Source of the DNA: a virus
IMG/VR virus record: IMGVR_UViG_3300044625_000278
Span: 1-41,780 of that record
Length of the DNA: 41,780 nt
Strand: one strand, 5' to 3'
Part shown: positions 21,703 to 28,820 of the stretch, piece after piece
Position numbering within the stretch: position 1 is the first letter of the stretch
Layout: the number at the start of each line of letters is the position of its first letter
Translations under genes and position numbers: made by a program
The notes under the pieces: model-generated
Told to the model about the DNA's origin: nothing
What the model saw: only the letters and a program-made list of their open reading frames with translations
Database searches by the model: none

Positions 21703-22938
21703 ATGACAAGAGCAGTATTTTTTGATATAGAAGATGGAGTATTCAATGTAGATGTAAGATATGTACTTGAAGACTCTTCAAAATTTGAACTATTTACAAT
21801 AAGTAAAGGGTATACTCCTGCGCAAGGAGATACAATTTATCTTATGCCGGGTGTTAATATCCCAAGAGCCAAACTGAAATACTTAGCACTTAATCAAGGG
21901 ATTAAAGTAGTAAGAGATTCTGACAAAGCAAATGTAATAATTACAGGTAAAGCTACTACAGGCAAACTATTAAATGGTAGTTGGTATTATACAGCACCAG
22001 TAGCTAAGATTGAAGAGTATCTTGATAAAGTAGATGTAGATGATTATTATAAAGATAATCTACGCACAGCTATGCAATCTTCAGAATCAGATAATGTATA
22101 CTTTAATTATAGTACTAAGGTTAGTATTAATCAACATGTAGTTACTAGTGTATTTACTGGAAGTTCTTTTCACTATTATCATATAGATGATGAGTGGAAA
22201 GAATTGATTGAAGAATGTCAGAATAAAGTAGTTTATGATGAATCTGAATTGCTTGCTATGATTAATGGTGATGATGCTGTAACAATTACTAATGAGGTAT
22301 ATACTCAGTTGCGTGAGATGTTTAAGAGCTCAGACAAGGACAATCATATCATGGCAATGGAGATTATGGCAAACTCTAATTATGTAGAGAGTGCATTGTA
22401 TCTACTCATGCTACTTGAAGAATATGGTCATAGGATTGCAGACTGTAATACTAAGAACCATATTAATTTTAAGTCTATGGTTAGTTATTTTGGCCTTAGA
22501 GTTAGAGATGTAGATTGTTTAGATCCAGATGATGTTTCTAAGAAATTAGTTTCACTTAATCTTCTTACCACAGAGTGGTTAAATATTCTTTTAAAGTCTA
22601 GACTTGATTGGTTTATTACAAATATTGCTAGAAGTTCTACTTTTAATGTAGCAAGTATAGTTCCTACACTAGATGTTGCATCAGTAATTCAGTCTGAATA
22701 TAGAGCAGAGATTAGCTTTGATGATAGGAGTCCAATTTTAGACTTTGCTACTGGTGTTAATGAAGTTCCTGAGAGAATAGAAGAAGTAGATCAAGATGAT
22801 TTAAGTGCACCAGTTCTAGAAGAATCAAATGAGTTACCTCCACCACCTGAAGAAATTATTCTTGAGGAAATAGTACCTGTATCAAATAACAATCAAATAG
22901 AAGAAACTAATGAGTCCACTGACATTGACTGGTTCTGA
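21703..22938 (+). CDS. Hypothetical protein with SSDxEN motif and acidic tail, 411 aa
   Basis: Not recognised as a family. The N-terminal part is alpha/beta (AVFFDIEDGVFNVDVRYVLE; YTPAQGDTIYLMPGV), the middle has QLREMFKSSDKDNHIMAMEI (about residues 204-223), a third copy of the SSDxEN motif, with more helices to about 330. The last 90 residues are acidic and Pro-rich, ending EETNESTDIDWF, an acidic tail with a terminal aromatic residue as in SSB-type interaction tails. It is the first gene of its unit, after a terminator. It overlaps the nuclease gene by 29 bases. Confidence 0.6.
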   Translation: MTRAVFFDIEDGVFNVDVRYVLEDSSKFELFTISKGYTPAQGDTIYLMPGVNIPRAKLKYLALNQGIKVVRDSDKANVIITGKATTGKLLNGSWYYTAPVAKIEEYLDKVDVDDYYKDNLRTAMQSSESDNVYFNYSTKVSINQHVVTSVFTGSSFHYYHIDDEWKELIEECQNKVVYDESELLAMINGDDAVTITNEVYTQLREMFKSSDKDNHIMAMEIMANSNYVESALYLLMLLEEYGHRIADCNTKNHINFKSMVSYFGLRVRDVDCLDPDDVSKKLVSLNLLTTEWLNILLKSRLDWFITNIARSSTFNVASIVPTLDVASVIQSEYRAEISFDDRSPILDFATGVNEVPERIEEVDQDDLSAPVLEESNELPPPPEEIILEEIVPVSNNNQIEETNESTDIDWF

Positions 22939-23929
22939 TGAACTAGAATTATTTTACAAGAAACCATTCTGGTTTAGCTACAGTAGCATTAATAAGTTAT
23001 TGTTTTCACCAAGAATGTTTTACAGTCATTATGTTTTGAATCAGAGAGAAGACAGTACAGACGCGCACCTGGTAGCAGGGCGTGTCTTACACTGTCTCTT
23101 ATTTGAGCCAGATCATTATGACAAACAATTTATTAGCATGCCAGGCAAATATCCTACGGATAGCCAAAGAAAGATTATTGATAATATTTTCAAGTACCAT
23201 TGTACAGTTGGAAATGATTCATTATCTTTGGATGATTACTCTCAGGAGATACTCACAGAACTACTCACAGCCAACTTATATCAGTCCCTTAAAACAGATC
23301 AGCAAAGACTTGACAAAGTTTTAACTGATGAAAACAAATCCTATTTTAACTTCTTAAAAGAAAGTCTTGATAAGACTGTAGTAGATGAGGTTACTTTGAA
23401 TAATTGCAAAGAATCCCTCATAGAACTAAAGTCTAATCAAGCAGTAAGAGCCCTTTTACAATTAGATAAAACTCCTAATGATGTTCACATAAAAACATTT
23501 AGTGAGCATATGATTAGTATTAATCAGGAGCATTTACCGTTTGGTTATAAAGGTATCTTAGATAATGTGGTAATGGATTATGATTCCAAGACCTTATTTA
23601 TCAATGACTTAAAGACCACAGGTAAAGACATTGCATCTTTCCCAGAGTCTGTAAGCTATTATAAGTATTGGATTCAGGCTGCCATTTATCACAAGCTTGC
23701 CTGGAATAACTTTATTAAAGTACTTCCGGATGCTGTTGAATGGAATATTGTAATTACATTTATAGTAATTGATAAGTACAATCAAGTGTACCCGTACCAG
23801 GTAAGCAAAGAAACATTAGAAATGTGGTTAGCTGACTTTGAAGACATAGAGGATAAAATTAAATATCACTATGAAAACAGAGAATATAGACTACCATATG
23901 AATTAGCTTTAGGTAATGTAACACTGTAG
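22910..23929 (+). CDS. PD-(D/E)XK nuclease, RecE/Cas4-like
   Basis: A RecB-type nuclease domain: GRVLHCLLFE (57-66, GxxxH motif), KGILDNVVMDYDSKTLFIND (about 214-233, Asp218), DLKTTG (Asp233-x-Lys235) and QAAIY (256-260, the QxxxY motif). This is the order found in phage exonucleases of the RecE/Cas4/lambda-exonuclease-related group. With a Sak4-like protein and an SSB-like protein in the same genome, it could resect double-strand ends for recombination. The start overlaps the previous gene by 29 bases. The start codon is ATG, other in-frame starts are poor. Confidence 0.85.
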   Translation: MSPLTLTGSDELELFYKKPFWFSYSSINKLLFSPRMFYSHYVLNQREDSTDAHLVAGRVLHCLLFEPDHYDKQFISMPGKYPTDSQRKIIDNIFKYHCTVGNDSLSLDDYSQEILTELLTANLYQSLKTDQQRLDKVLTDENKSYFNFLKESLDKTVVDEVTLNNCKESLIELKSNQAVRALLQLDKTPNDVHIKTFSEHMISINQEHLPFGYKGILDNVVMDYDSKTLFINDLKTTGKDIASFPESVSYYKYWIQAAIYHKLAWNNFIKVLPDAVEWNIVITFIVIDKYNQVYPYQVSKETLEMWLADFEDIEDKIKYHYENREYRLPYELALGNVTL

Positions 23930-23932
23930 ATT

Positions 23933-24505
23933 ATGGTAATTAATGCGCTTTATAAGAAGTATTTTCAAAAGTCTAAGATTTTTATTTATCCGCTCTTAGA
24001 CATTAAAAGGGGTACTCAAATTGTTCCAAGTGAGACATATCTTGCTTGGAATGATTTGTATTCTCCTGAGGATAAAAAACTGATATGTGTTTATAATGCA
24101 GAACAATTTGGATTTGCAGAATTTGAAAAGGATGTTTTATTAAAACATGATAGACTATGTGATTATAATAAAATAAATCCTTCTCAATGTGTCTGTGTAT
24201 TTGATTTTTCTGATTTAGGAGCTGATTGGAACAAACTAATTACTGGTAAATACAGTAAAATAAGTGAAGGAGTAAAGCGCAAAATTGTAAACTTTTTTGA
24301 CAAAAACAGTGGAAACCATGTATACGTAACAAGTTACATGTTTCCTAAACAGTTTTTTAAAAGGTATGCGGAAATATTAAATGTTTCTGTAACTTTACTG
24401 GAAGAAGTCGGAGAATTATGTGACAAACCTGATCTTGAAAAAGAAAGGTTAACATTAGAAGTTGCAAATTTGGAAACTATTGATAATTCTAAATTATCTT
24501 TGTAA
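23933..24505 (+). CDS. Hypothetical protein, 190 aa
   Basis: Not recognised. Mixed alpha/beta, with YFQKSKIFIYPLLDIKRGTQ (10-29), LAWNDLYSPEDKKLICVY (about 38-55), YVTSYMFPKQFFKRYAEIL (about 131-149) and an acidic C-terminus with the pair ELCDKPDLEKERLTLE. It starts 3 bases after the nuclease gene, so co-expression with it is likely. No motif tells its function; it looks like a member of a phage-specific family. Confidence 0.65.
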   Translation: MVINALYKKYFQKSKIFIYPLLDIKRGTQIVPSETYLAWNDLYSPEDKKLICVYNAEQFGFAEFEKDVLLKHDRLCDYNKINPSQCVCVFDFSDLGADWNKLITGKYSKISEGVKRKIVNFFDKNSGNHVYVTSYMFPKQFFKRYAEILNVSVTLLEEVGELCDKPDLEKERLTLEVANLETIDNSKLSL

Positions 24506-24522
24506 AATAAAAAACTAACAAA

Positions 24523-24867
24523 ATGAGTGAAAACACAATGATGCTTGTACAAGCAACTTGGCAAGAAAGCCAAACATTTAGAATGATTCCTATTGCAGAA
24601 TCATGTCCTTATGTAGAATGTATTTTTGATCCAAAGACTAAAGTTTTTGTTATCATCTCTAAAATTAAAAGAACATCTTTACAGATGCTTCCTAAATTAG
24701 ATGAGTATGGTCAACCTATTACAGGAACAAAAGGACACAAAGAAGAAAGACATAAGCTTGAAGTATTCCAAGAATTTTATATTGAGGATAAAGAAGCTGT
24801 AAAAAAATTAATTGACTTATTTGCAGTTAATAAAGATTTTGACTATCTTAGCTTTATTAATTCATAG
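24523..24867 (+). CDS. Hypothetical protein, 114 aa
   Basis: Not recognised. Beta-strand-rich first half (SQTFRMIPIAESCPYVECIF; TKVFVIISKIKRTSLQML) and a loop with Gly/Lys (TGTKGHKEERHK), then a helix and FYIEDKEAVKKLIDLF. The pattern suggests a small single-domain protein, perhaps of OB type. It is followed by a terminator, so it ends its unit. Upstream there is an A-rich leader (AAAATAAAAAACTAACAAA). Confidence 0.65.
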   Translation: MSENTMMLVQATWQESQTFRMIPIAESCPYVECIFDPKTKVFVIISKIKRTSLQMLPKLDEYGQPITGTKGHKEERHKLEVFQEFYIEDKEAVKKLIDLFAVNKDFDYLSFINS

Positions 24868-24898
24868 CGAATTGTTTTAAAGGTGTAACAGTAAAAAG

Positions 24899-24926
24899 AG
24901 GTAAATGTACAGTTTACCTTTTTTTA
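24899..24926 (+). terminator. Rho-independent terminator
   Basis: AGGTAAA (24899-24905) pairs with TTTACCT (24913-24919), loop of 7 bases, with a run of Ts to 24925. It separates the hypothetical gene from the DNA polymerase gene, which starts 38 bases further on. Confidence 0.85.
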
Positions 24927-24964
24927 TGCGGTAAAAGGGGGGACAGCTTAACTGAACAAATAGT

Positions 24965-26863
24965 ATGAGAACACATTGGGTAATGGACTATGAAACTCTT
25001 AGTAATTGTTTTATAGCAGTATTTGAAGACATTAAGTCTGAACAGAGAGAGATCTTTGTAGTACATGAATCACAGAATGATATCTTAGAGCTTGTAGAAT
25101 TCTTGCAGGGTAATATTGCAAGAGAAGAATGGCATGTATCTTTTAATGGTCTTGGATTTGACAGTCAGATTACTGAGTATATTCTCAGAAACAGAGACAC
25201 TGTTATTCATAACACAGGAGAGTCAATTGCTAAATGGCTCTATGGTAAAGCTCAGGATATTATTGGAAGACAGAATCGTCAAGAGTTTTTGGAATTCTCT
25301 CCAAGAGATCTTCAGATTAACCAGGTAGATGTATTTAAACTAAATCACTGGGATAATAATGCTAAGAGAAGTTCTTTAAAGTGGATTCAGTATACTATGG
25401 ATTGGCATAACATAATGGACATGCCTATTCATCATACTAGTAAAATCACTGCAGAACAGATTCCAGAAGTTATTAGATATTGTATTAATGATGTTAAGTC
25501 TACCAAGCAAATTATGCAGCTTAGTAAGAGCCAGATTGAGTTGCGTAGACAACTAACAGAAGAATATGGTATTAATCTCTTCAGTGCTTCTGAGCCAAGA
25601 ATTTCTAAGGAGTTATTCCTGATGTTCCTGAGTGAACAGACTGGTATTAAAAGATGGGACCTCAGACAAATGAGAACCCATAGAAGTATGATTAAGGTAG
25701 ATGAAATTATTCTACCCTATATTGAATTCAAGACAGCTACATTCCAGAATCTTCTTAAGAAGTTTAAGGAAGTAGTTATCTTCCCAGGTCAGACTAAAGG
25801 GGGCTTTAAGTATTCTATACAGTACAAAGGAGTCAAGACTGATTATGGTCTTGGCGGTATCCATGGTGCTAGAAGAAGTAAGGTCTATAAGTCTGATGAG
25901 GACATGGTAATAATGACGTCTGACGTTACTAGTTTCTATCCTAATCTGGCTATTAGAAACAAGTGGGCTCCAGCTCATTTACCACAAGATGAATTCTGCA
26001 GTCTATATGAATGGTTTTTTGAAGAGAGGAAGAAGATTCCTAAATCTGATCCTAAGAATTATGTATATAAGATTATCCTAAACTCAACCTATGGGTTAAG
26101 TAATGATGAGAACAGCTTCCTATATGATCCTGAATTTACAATGAGGATTACTATTAATGGTCAGCTAAGTTTATCAATGCTATATGAGATGATCTGTGAA
26201 GAGATTCCCGGTGCAATTCCACTAATGCAGAATACAGATGGTCTTGAGACTATGATCCCAAGACAACATGTAGACAAGTATATGGAGATTTGCAAGAGAT
26301 GGGAAGAGATGACTAATCTACAGTTAGAACATGACACTTATAGTAAGATTGTTCTTGGTGATGTAAATAATTACATTGCCGTTACTGAAGATGGTAAGTC
26401 AAAATGCAAGGGCAGATTTGAGTACAAAGATTTGGCCATGCATAAAAACAAAAGCTTTTTGATTATTCCTAAAGCTTTACATGCATATTTTGTAGATGGA
26501 ATAGATCCTGAAGACTTTATGAAAGCTAACACAGATATATTTGACTATTGTGGTGGTGTTAAAATTAAAGGAGACTGGTCATTCCACTTCCATAAAGTAG
26601 TAAATGGTGAGTATCAAGATGTCCCTTTACAACATACCATTAGATATTATGTATCTAATAGTGGTGGTAAAATTGTTAAGAAGAACAATGAGGACATGCG
26701 GGCTATACAAGTAGAAGCTGGCAAATGGATGCAGACCCTTATGATTGATTATGAAGAAAAAGAGTTTGAGGAGTATGATATTAATCTCAAGTATTACCTA
26801 GAGAAAGTAAGAAAGGAAATTGAGAACCTTGAACCAAGTACAAACCAACTAACTTTATTTTAA
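24965..26863 (+). CDS. Family B DNA polymerase with 3'-5' exonuclease
   Basis: 632 residues with proofreading and polymerase motifs in order. Exo I DYE (Asp8, Glu10), Exo II FNGLGFD, Exo III YCINDV; then motif A DVTSFYPNLA, motif B KIILNSTYGLSN, and motif C LMQNTDGLE. Motif C reads NTDG instead of the usual DTDS: the second Asp, the more important one, is kept. No protein-priming TPR insertions are evident. Many crAss-like phages encode a DNA polymerase, of either family A or B; this one is clearly B. A terminator precedes the gene, so a promoter should lie in the 38 bases at 24927-24964, but none is obvious. The next gene starts 1 base after the stop. Confidence 0.93.
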   Translation: MRTHWVMDYETLSNCFIAVFEDIKSEQREIFVVHESQNDILELVEFLQGNIAREEWHVSFNGLGFDSQITEYILRNRDTVIHNTGESIAKWLYGKAQDIIGRQNRQEFLEFSPRDLQINQVDVFKLNHWDNNAKRSSLKWIQYTMDWHNIMDMPIHHTSKITAEQIPEVIRYCINDVKSTKQIMQLSKSQIELRRQLTEEYGINLFSASEPRISKELFLMFLSEQTGIKRWDLRQMRTHRSMIKVDEIILPYIEFKTATFQNLLKKFKEVVIFPGQTKGGFKYSIQYKGVKTDYGLGGIHGARRSKVYKSDEDMVIMTSDVTSFYPNLAIRNKWAPAHLPQDEFCSLYEWFFEERKKIPKSDPKNYVYKIILNSTYGLSNDENSFLYDPEFTMRITINGQLSLSMLYEMICEEIPGAIPLMQNTDGLETMIPRQHVDKYMEICKRWEEMTNLQLEHDTYSKIVLGDVNNYIAVTEDGKSKCKGRFEYKDLAMHKNKSFLIIPKALHAYFVDGIDPEDFMKANTDIFDYCGGVKIKGDWSFHFHKVVNGEYQDVPLQHTIRYYVSNSGGKIVKKNNEDMRAIQVEAGKWMQTLMIDYEEKEFEEYDINLKYYLEKVRKEIENLEPSTNQLTLF

Positions 26864-26864
26864 A

Positions 26865-28103
26865 ATGCCAAAGAAAATTAAAGAATGTAGTAAGGCGCAC
26901 TTGATTAGTGTGCCACTACCAGATCATGGAGATACTTATACAGTAATTAGCCATGAGTCAGTTATTGATTATGCATATACAGAACTAGCTAATGCTGGTT
27001 TTGGAATTGTATCTGAAGAGTACAGAGCTACTGCAGATGGTAATATTGCACAAGGTATATACAGACTTCAGTATCAGAATGATCCTGAGTTATCTATGAT
27101 GTTTGCTTGGACTAATAGTTACAACAAACAAGTTAGATTTAAGTGTGGAGTTGGTGCATATGTGAACCAGATTGGCACCACCATGGTCTGTGGTGACATG
27201 GGTAGCTGGGCTAGAAAGCATACTGGTACAGCAGATGAAGAGACTGTAGCTACAATTAAAGAACAGATTGCTAATGCTCACATGTATTATGATCAGTTAG
27301 TAGCTGATAAAGATGCAATGAAAGAAATCAAGATGAATAAGAGAAAGCAAGCTCAGCTTCTTGGTATTTTGTTTGCTGAATATCAGATACTTACTACCGA
27401 ACAAGCTAGTATTGTAAGATCACAGATGGATAAACCAACACATGTGTTTGAAGACTCTAGTAGTCTATGGGCTTTCTATAACTATGTAACTACTGCTTTA
27501 CAATCTTCTCATCCAAAAACATGGATGGAGGATCAGAGAGTTCTTCACTACTTTATCTCTAGTGTAAACAACTTTTCTAAACCACTTCCAATTCAACCAG
27601 AACCTGCAGTTAATGATGAGGAAGAAAAAGTTATTGACCCATTGTTGAATAACTATGGTCAGCCTGAGAATCAAACTAATCTTTTAGTTCAGATTGAAGA
27701 AGCTGAGCAAATTGAAGCTGAAATTGTTCAGGCTGCATTAGCAACTGAAGCTCTTGAAGAAACAGTAACTTATACCGATCCTATGGGTAATACTTTTGAA
27801 GCACCAGTATTTGACACTATTGATCTTAATAAAGACACCAAGATGTCAGTTATGATAAATCCATGTTCAGCACATGACTCTGAGCCTACAGATGAGTGGA
27901 TGGATAGTATTGATGAAGCTGTTGAATTAGATGTTCCAGTTAAATCTTTAACACCTACATTTGCAGATGTTCAATTATTAGAAGCTACTGAAAATTCAGA
28001 AGGAGAATCTATTAATGCTAATCTTGATAATTTACCACAAGAAGCAAATGATTTTGACTTTGACTTTTCAGAAGAAGAAGATGATGATTCAAGTTTTTTC
28101 TGA
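26865..28103 (+). CDS. DUF932-like protein with long acidic tail, 412 aa
   Basis: Residues about 1-230 resemble the DUF932 family of plasmids and phages: ISVPLPDHGDTYTVISHESV, YRLQYQNDPELSMMFAWTNS, FKCGVGAYVNQIGTTMVCGD and MGSWARKHTG. The family is often linked to replication or anti-restriction, but its function is not settled. The last 170 residues are acidic and low in structure, ending with FDFDFSEEEDDDSSFF, a tail of the SSB type. It follows the polymerase after one base, so it may be a polymerase partner. This is inference from position and tail. Confidence 0.65.
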   Translation: MPKKIKECSKAHLISVPLPDHGDTYTVISHESVIDYAYTELANAGFGIVSEEYRATADGNIAQGIYRLQYQNDPELSMMFAWTNSYNKQVRFKCGVGAYVNQIGTTMVCGDMGSWARKHTGTADEETVATIKEQIANAHMYYDQLVADKDAMKEIKMNKRKQAQLLGILFAEYQILTTEQASIVRSQMDKPTHVFEDSSSLWAFYNYVTTALQSSHPKTWMEDQRVLHYFISSVNNFSKPLPIQPEPAVNDEEEKVIDPLLNNYGQPENQTNLLVQIEEAEQIEAEIVQAALATEALEETVTYTDPMGNTFEAPVFDTIDLNKDTKMSVMINPCSAHDSEPTDEWMDSIDEAVELDVPVKSLTPTFADVQLLEATENSEGESINANLDNLPQEANDFDFDFSEEEDDDSSFF

Positions 28104-28126
28104 TTAATAACAAACAATAATCAACT

Positions 28127-28158
28127 AAAGGGGTACAGAAATGTGCCCCTTTTTTTTT
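28127..28158 (+). terminator. Rho-independent terminator
   Basis: AAAGGGGTAC (28127-28136) pairs with GTGCCCCTTT (28143-28152; one G-U pair), loop of 6 bases, with T-run to 28158. It ends the DNA polymerase unit, 12 bases before the MazG-like start codon. Confidence 0.88.
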
Positions 28159-28169
28159 AAATTTGAACT

Positions 28170-28577
28170 ATGAAAGAACAATTAAAAGCAGTAGAAGAGT
28201 TCCATAATGCATTTGGACAAAAAAATGGTAAATGGCCACAGCCATTAAGTGAACATGAGTTTAATCTCAGACACTCATTAATGAAAGAAGAGAATGATGA
28301 ATACTTAGAAGCTTGTTTTAAGAATTCACTAATAGAAATTGCAGATGCATTGGGTGATCAATTATACATCCTATGCGGGACTATTCTTAAGCATGGTATG
28401 CAACATATCATAGAAGATGTATTTAATGAAATACAAGCTAGCAATATGAGCAAATTAGGGGATGATGGCAAGCCTGTCCTCCGTGAAGATGGTAAAATTT
28501 TAAAAGGTCCTGGATATTTTAGGCCAGACTTAAGTAAGTTTATTAAAATAGAAGATGGAAACACTAAAGTGCTTTGA
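28170..28577 (+). CDS. MazG-like nucleotide pyrophosphohydrolase
   Basis: The EExxE motif (Glu40, Glu41, Glu44 in KEENDEYLEA) and the ExxD motif (Glu56, Asp59 in IEIADALGDQLY) are those of the all-alpha NTP pyrophosphohydrolases. Length of 135 residues and the C-terminal part (NEIQASNMSKLGDDGKPVLR followed by KGPGYFRPDL) resemble the phosphoribosyl-ATP pyrophosphohydrolase/phage MazG group. It would hydrolyse NTPs or dNTPs to monophosphates and pyrophosphate; phage MazG proteins have been proposed to lower ppGpp or sanitise nucleotide pools. It overlaps the next gene by 23 bases. Confidence 0.85.
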   Translation: MKEQLKAVEEFHNAFGQKNGKWPQPLSEHEFNLRHSLMKEENDEYLEACFKNSLIEIADALGDQLYILCGTILKHGMQHIIEDVFNEIQASNMSKLGDDGKPVLREDGKILKGPGYFRPDLSKFIKIEDGNTKVL

Positions 28578-28806
28578 GTGTAAAATAGAAAAGCCTTTAT
28601 CTAAGTATGCTCCTAACCGTAGAAAGTATCAGATTAAATCTAATAAAGGAATGTGTATAGTATGCAAAAAATGCTGTTTACACAATGCCATTACTAAATT
28701 ACAAGTAGTCAGATATAATTTTGATGAAAATAAATTTGAGATAATTAAGTTCAAAGATGCTAATGAAGCAGTAGAATTTATCAATAAAGAAGAAGGGGAG
28801 TATTAA
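28555..28806 (+). CDS. Small zinc-finger protein, 83 aa
   Basis: Cys residues in CFECKIEKPLSKY (Cys6, Cys9) and CIVCKKCC (Cys34, Cys37, Cys40, Cys41) give a treble-clef-like finger; the rest is a basic strand-helix region ending DANEAVEFINKEEGEY. Zinc fingers of this short type occur next to HNH or recombinase proteins in phages, but there is no nuclease motif here. It is coupled to the MazG-like gene by a 23-base overlap and is the last plus-strand gene before the convergent junction. Confidence 0.7.
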   Translation: METLKCFECKIEKPLSKYAPNRRKYQIKSNKGMCIVCKKCCLHNAITKLQVVRYNFDENKFEIIKFKDANEAVEFINKEEGEY

Positions 28807-28820
28807 CTCCCCTTTTTTTT
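28793..28820. terminator. Bidirectional terminator at the convergent junction
   Basis: GGGGAGT (28795-28801) pairs with ACTCCCC (28806-28812) around a 4-base loop. On the plus strand a run of Ts follows (28813-28820); on the minus strand the hairpin is followed by CTTCTTTATT, a weaker U-rich tail. It overlaps the last codons of the zinc-finger gene and ends two bases into the stop codon of the minus-strand gene. It probably serves both strands. Confidence 0.85.

Noticed and set aside
28358-28564. Minus-strand frame opposite the MazG-like gene
   Set aside because: It is the complement of a gene with intact MazG motifs and has no neighbour or signal of its own.
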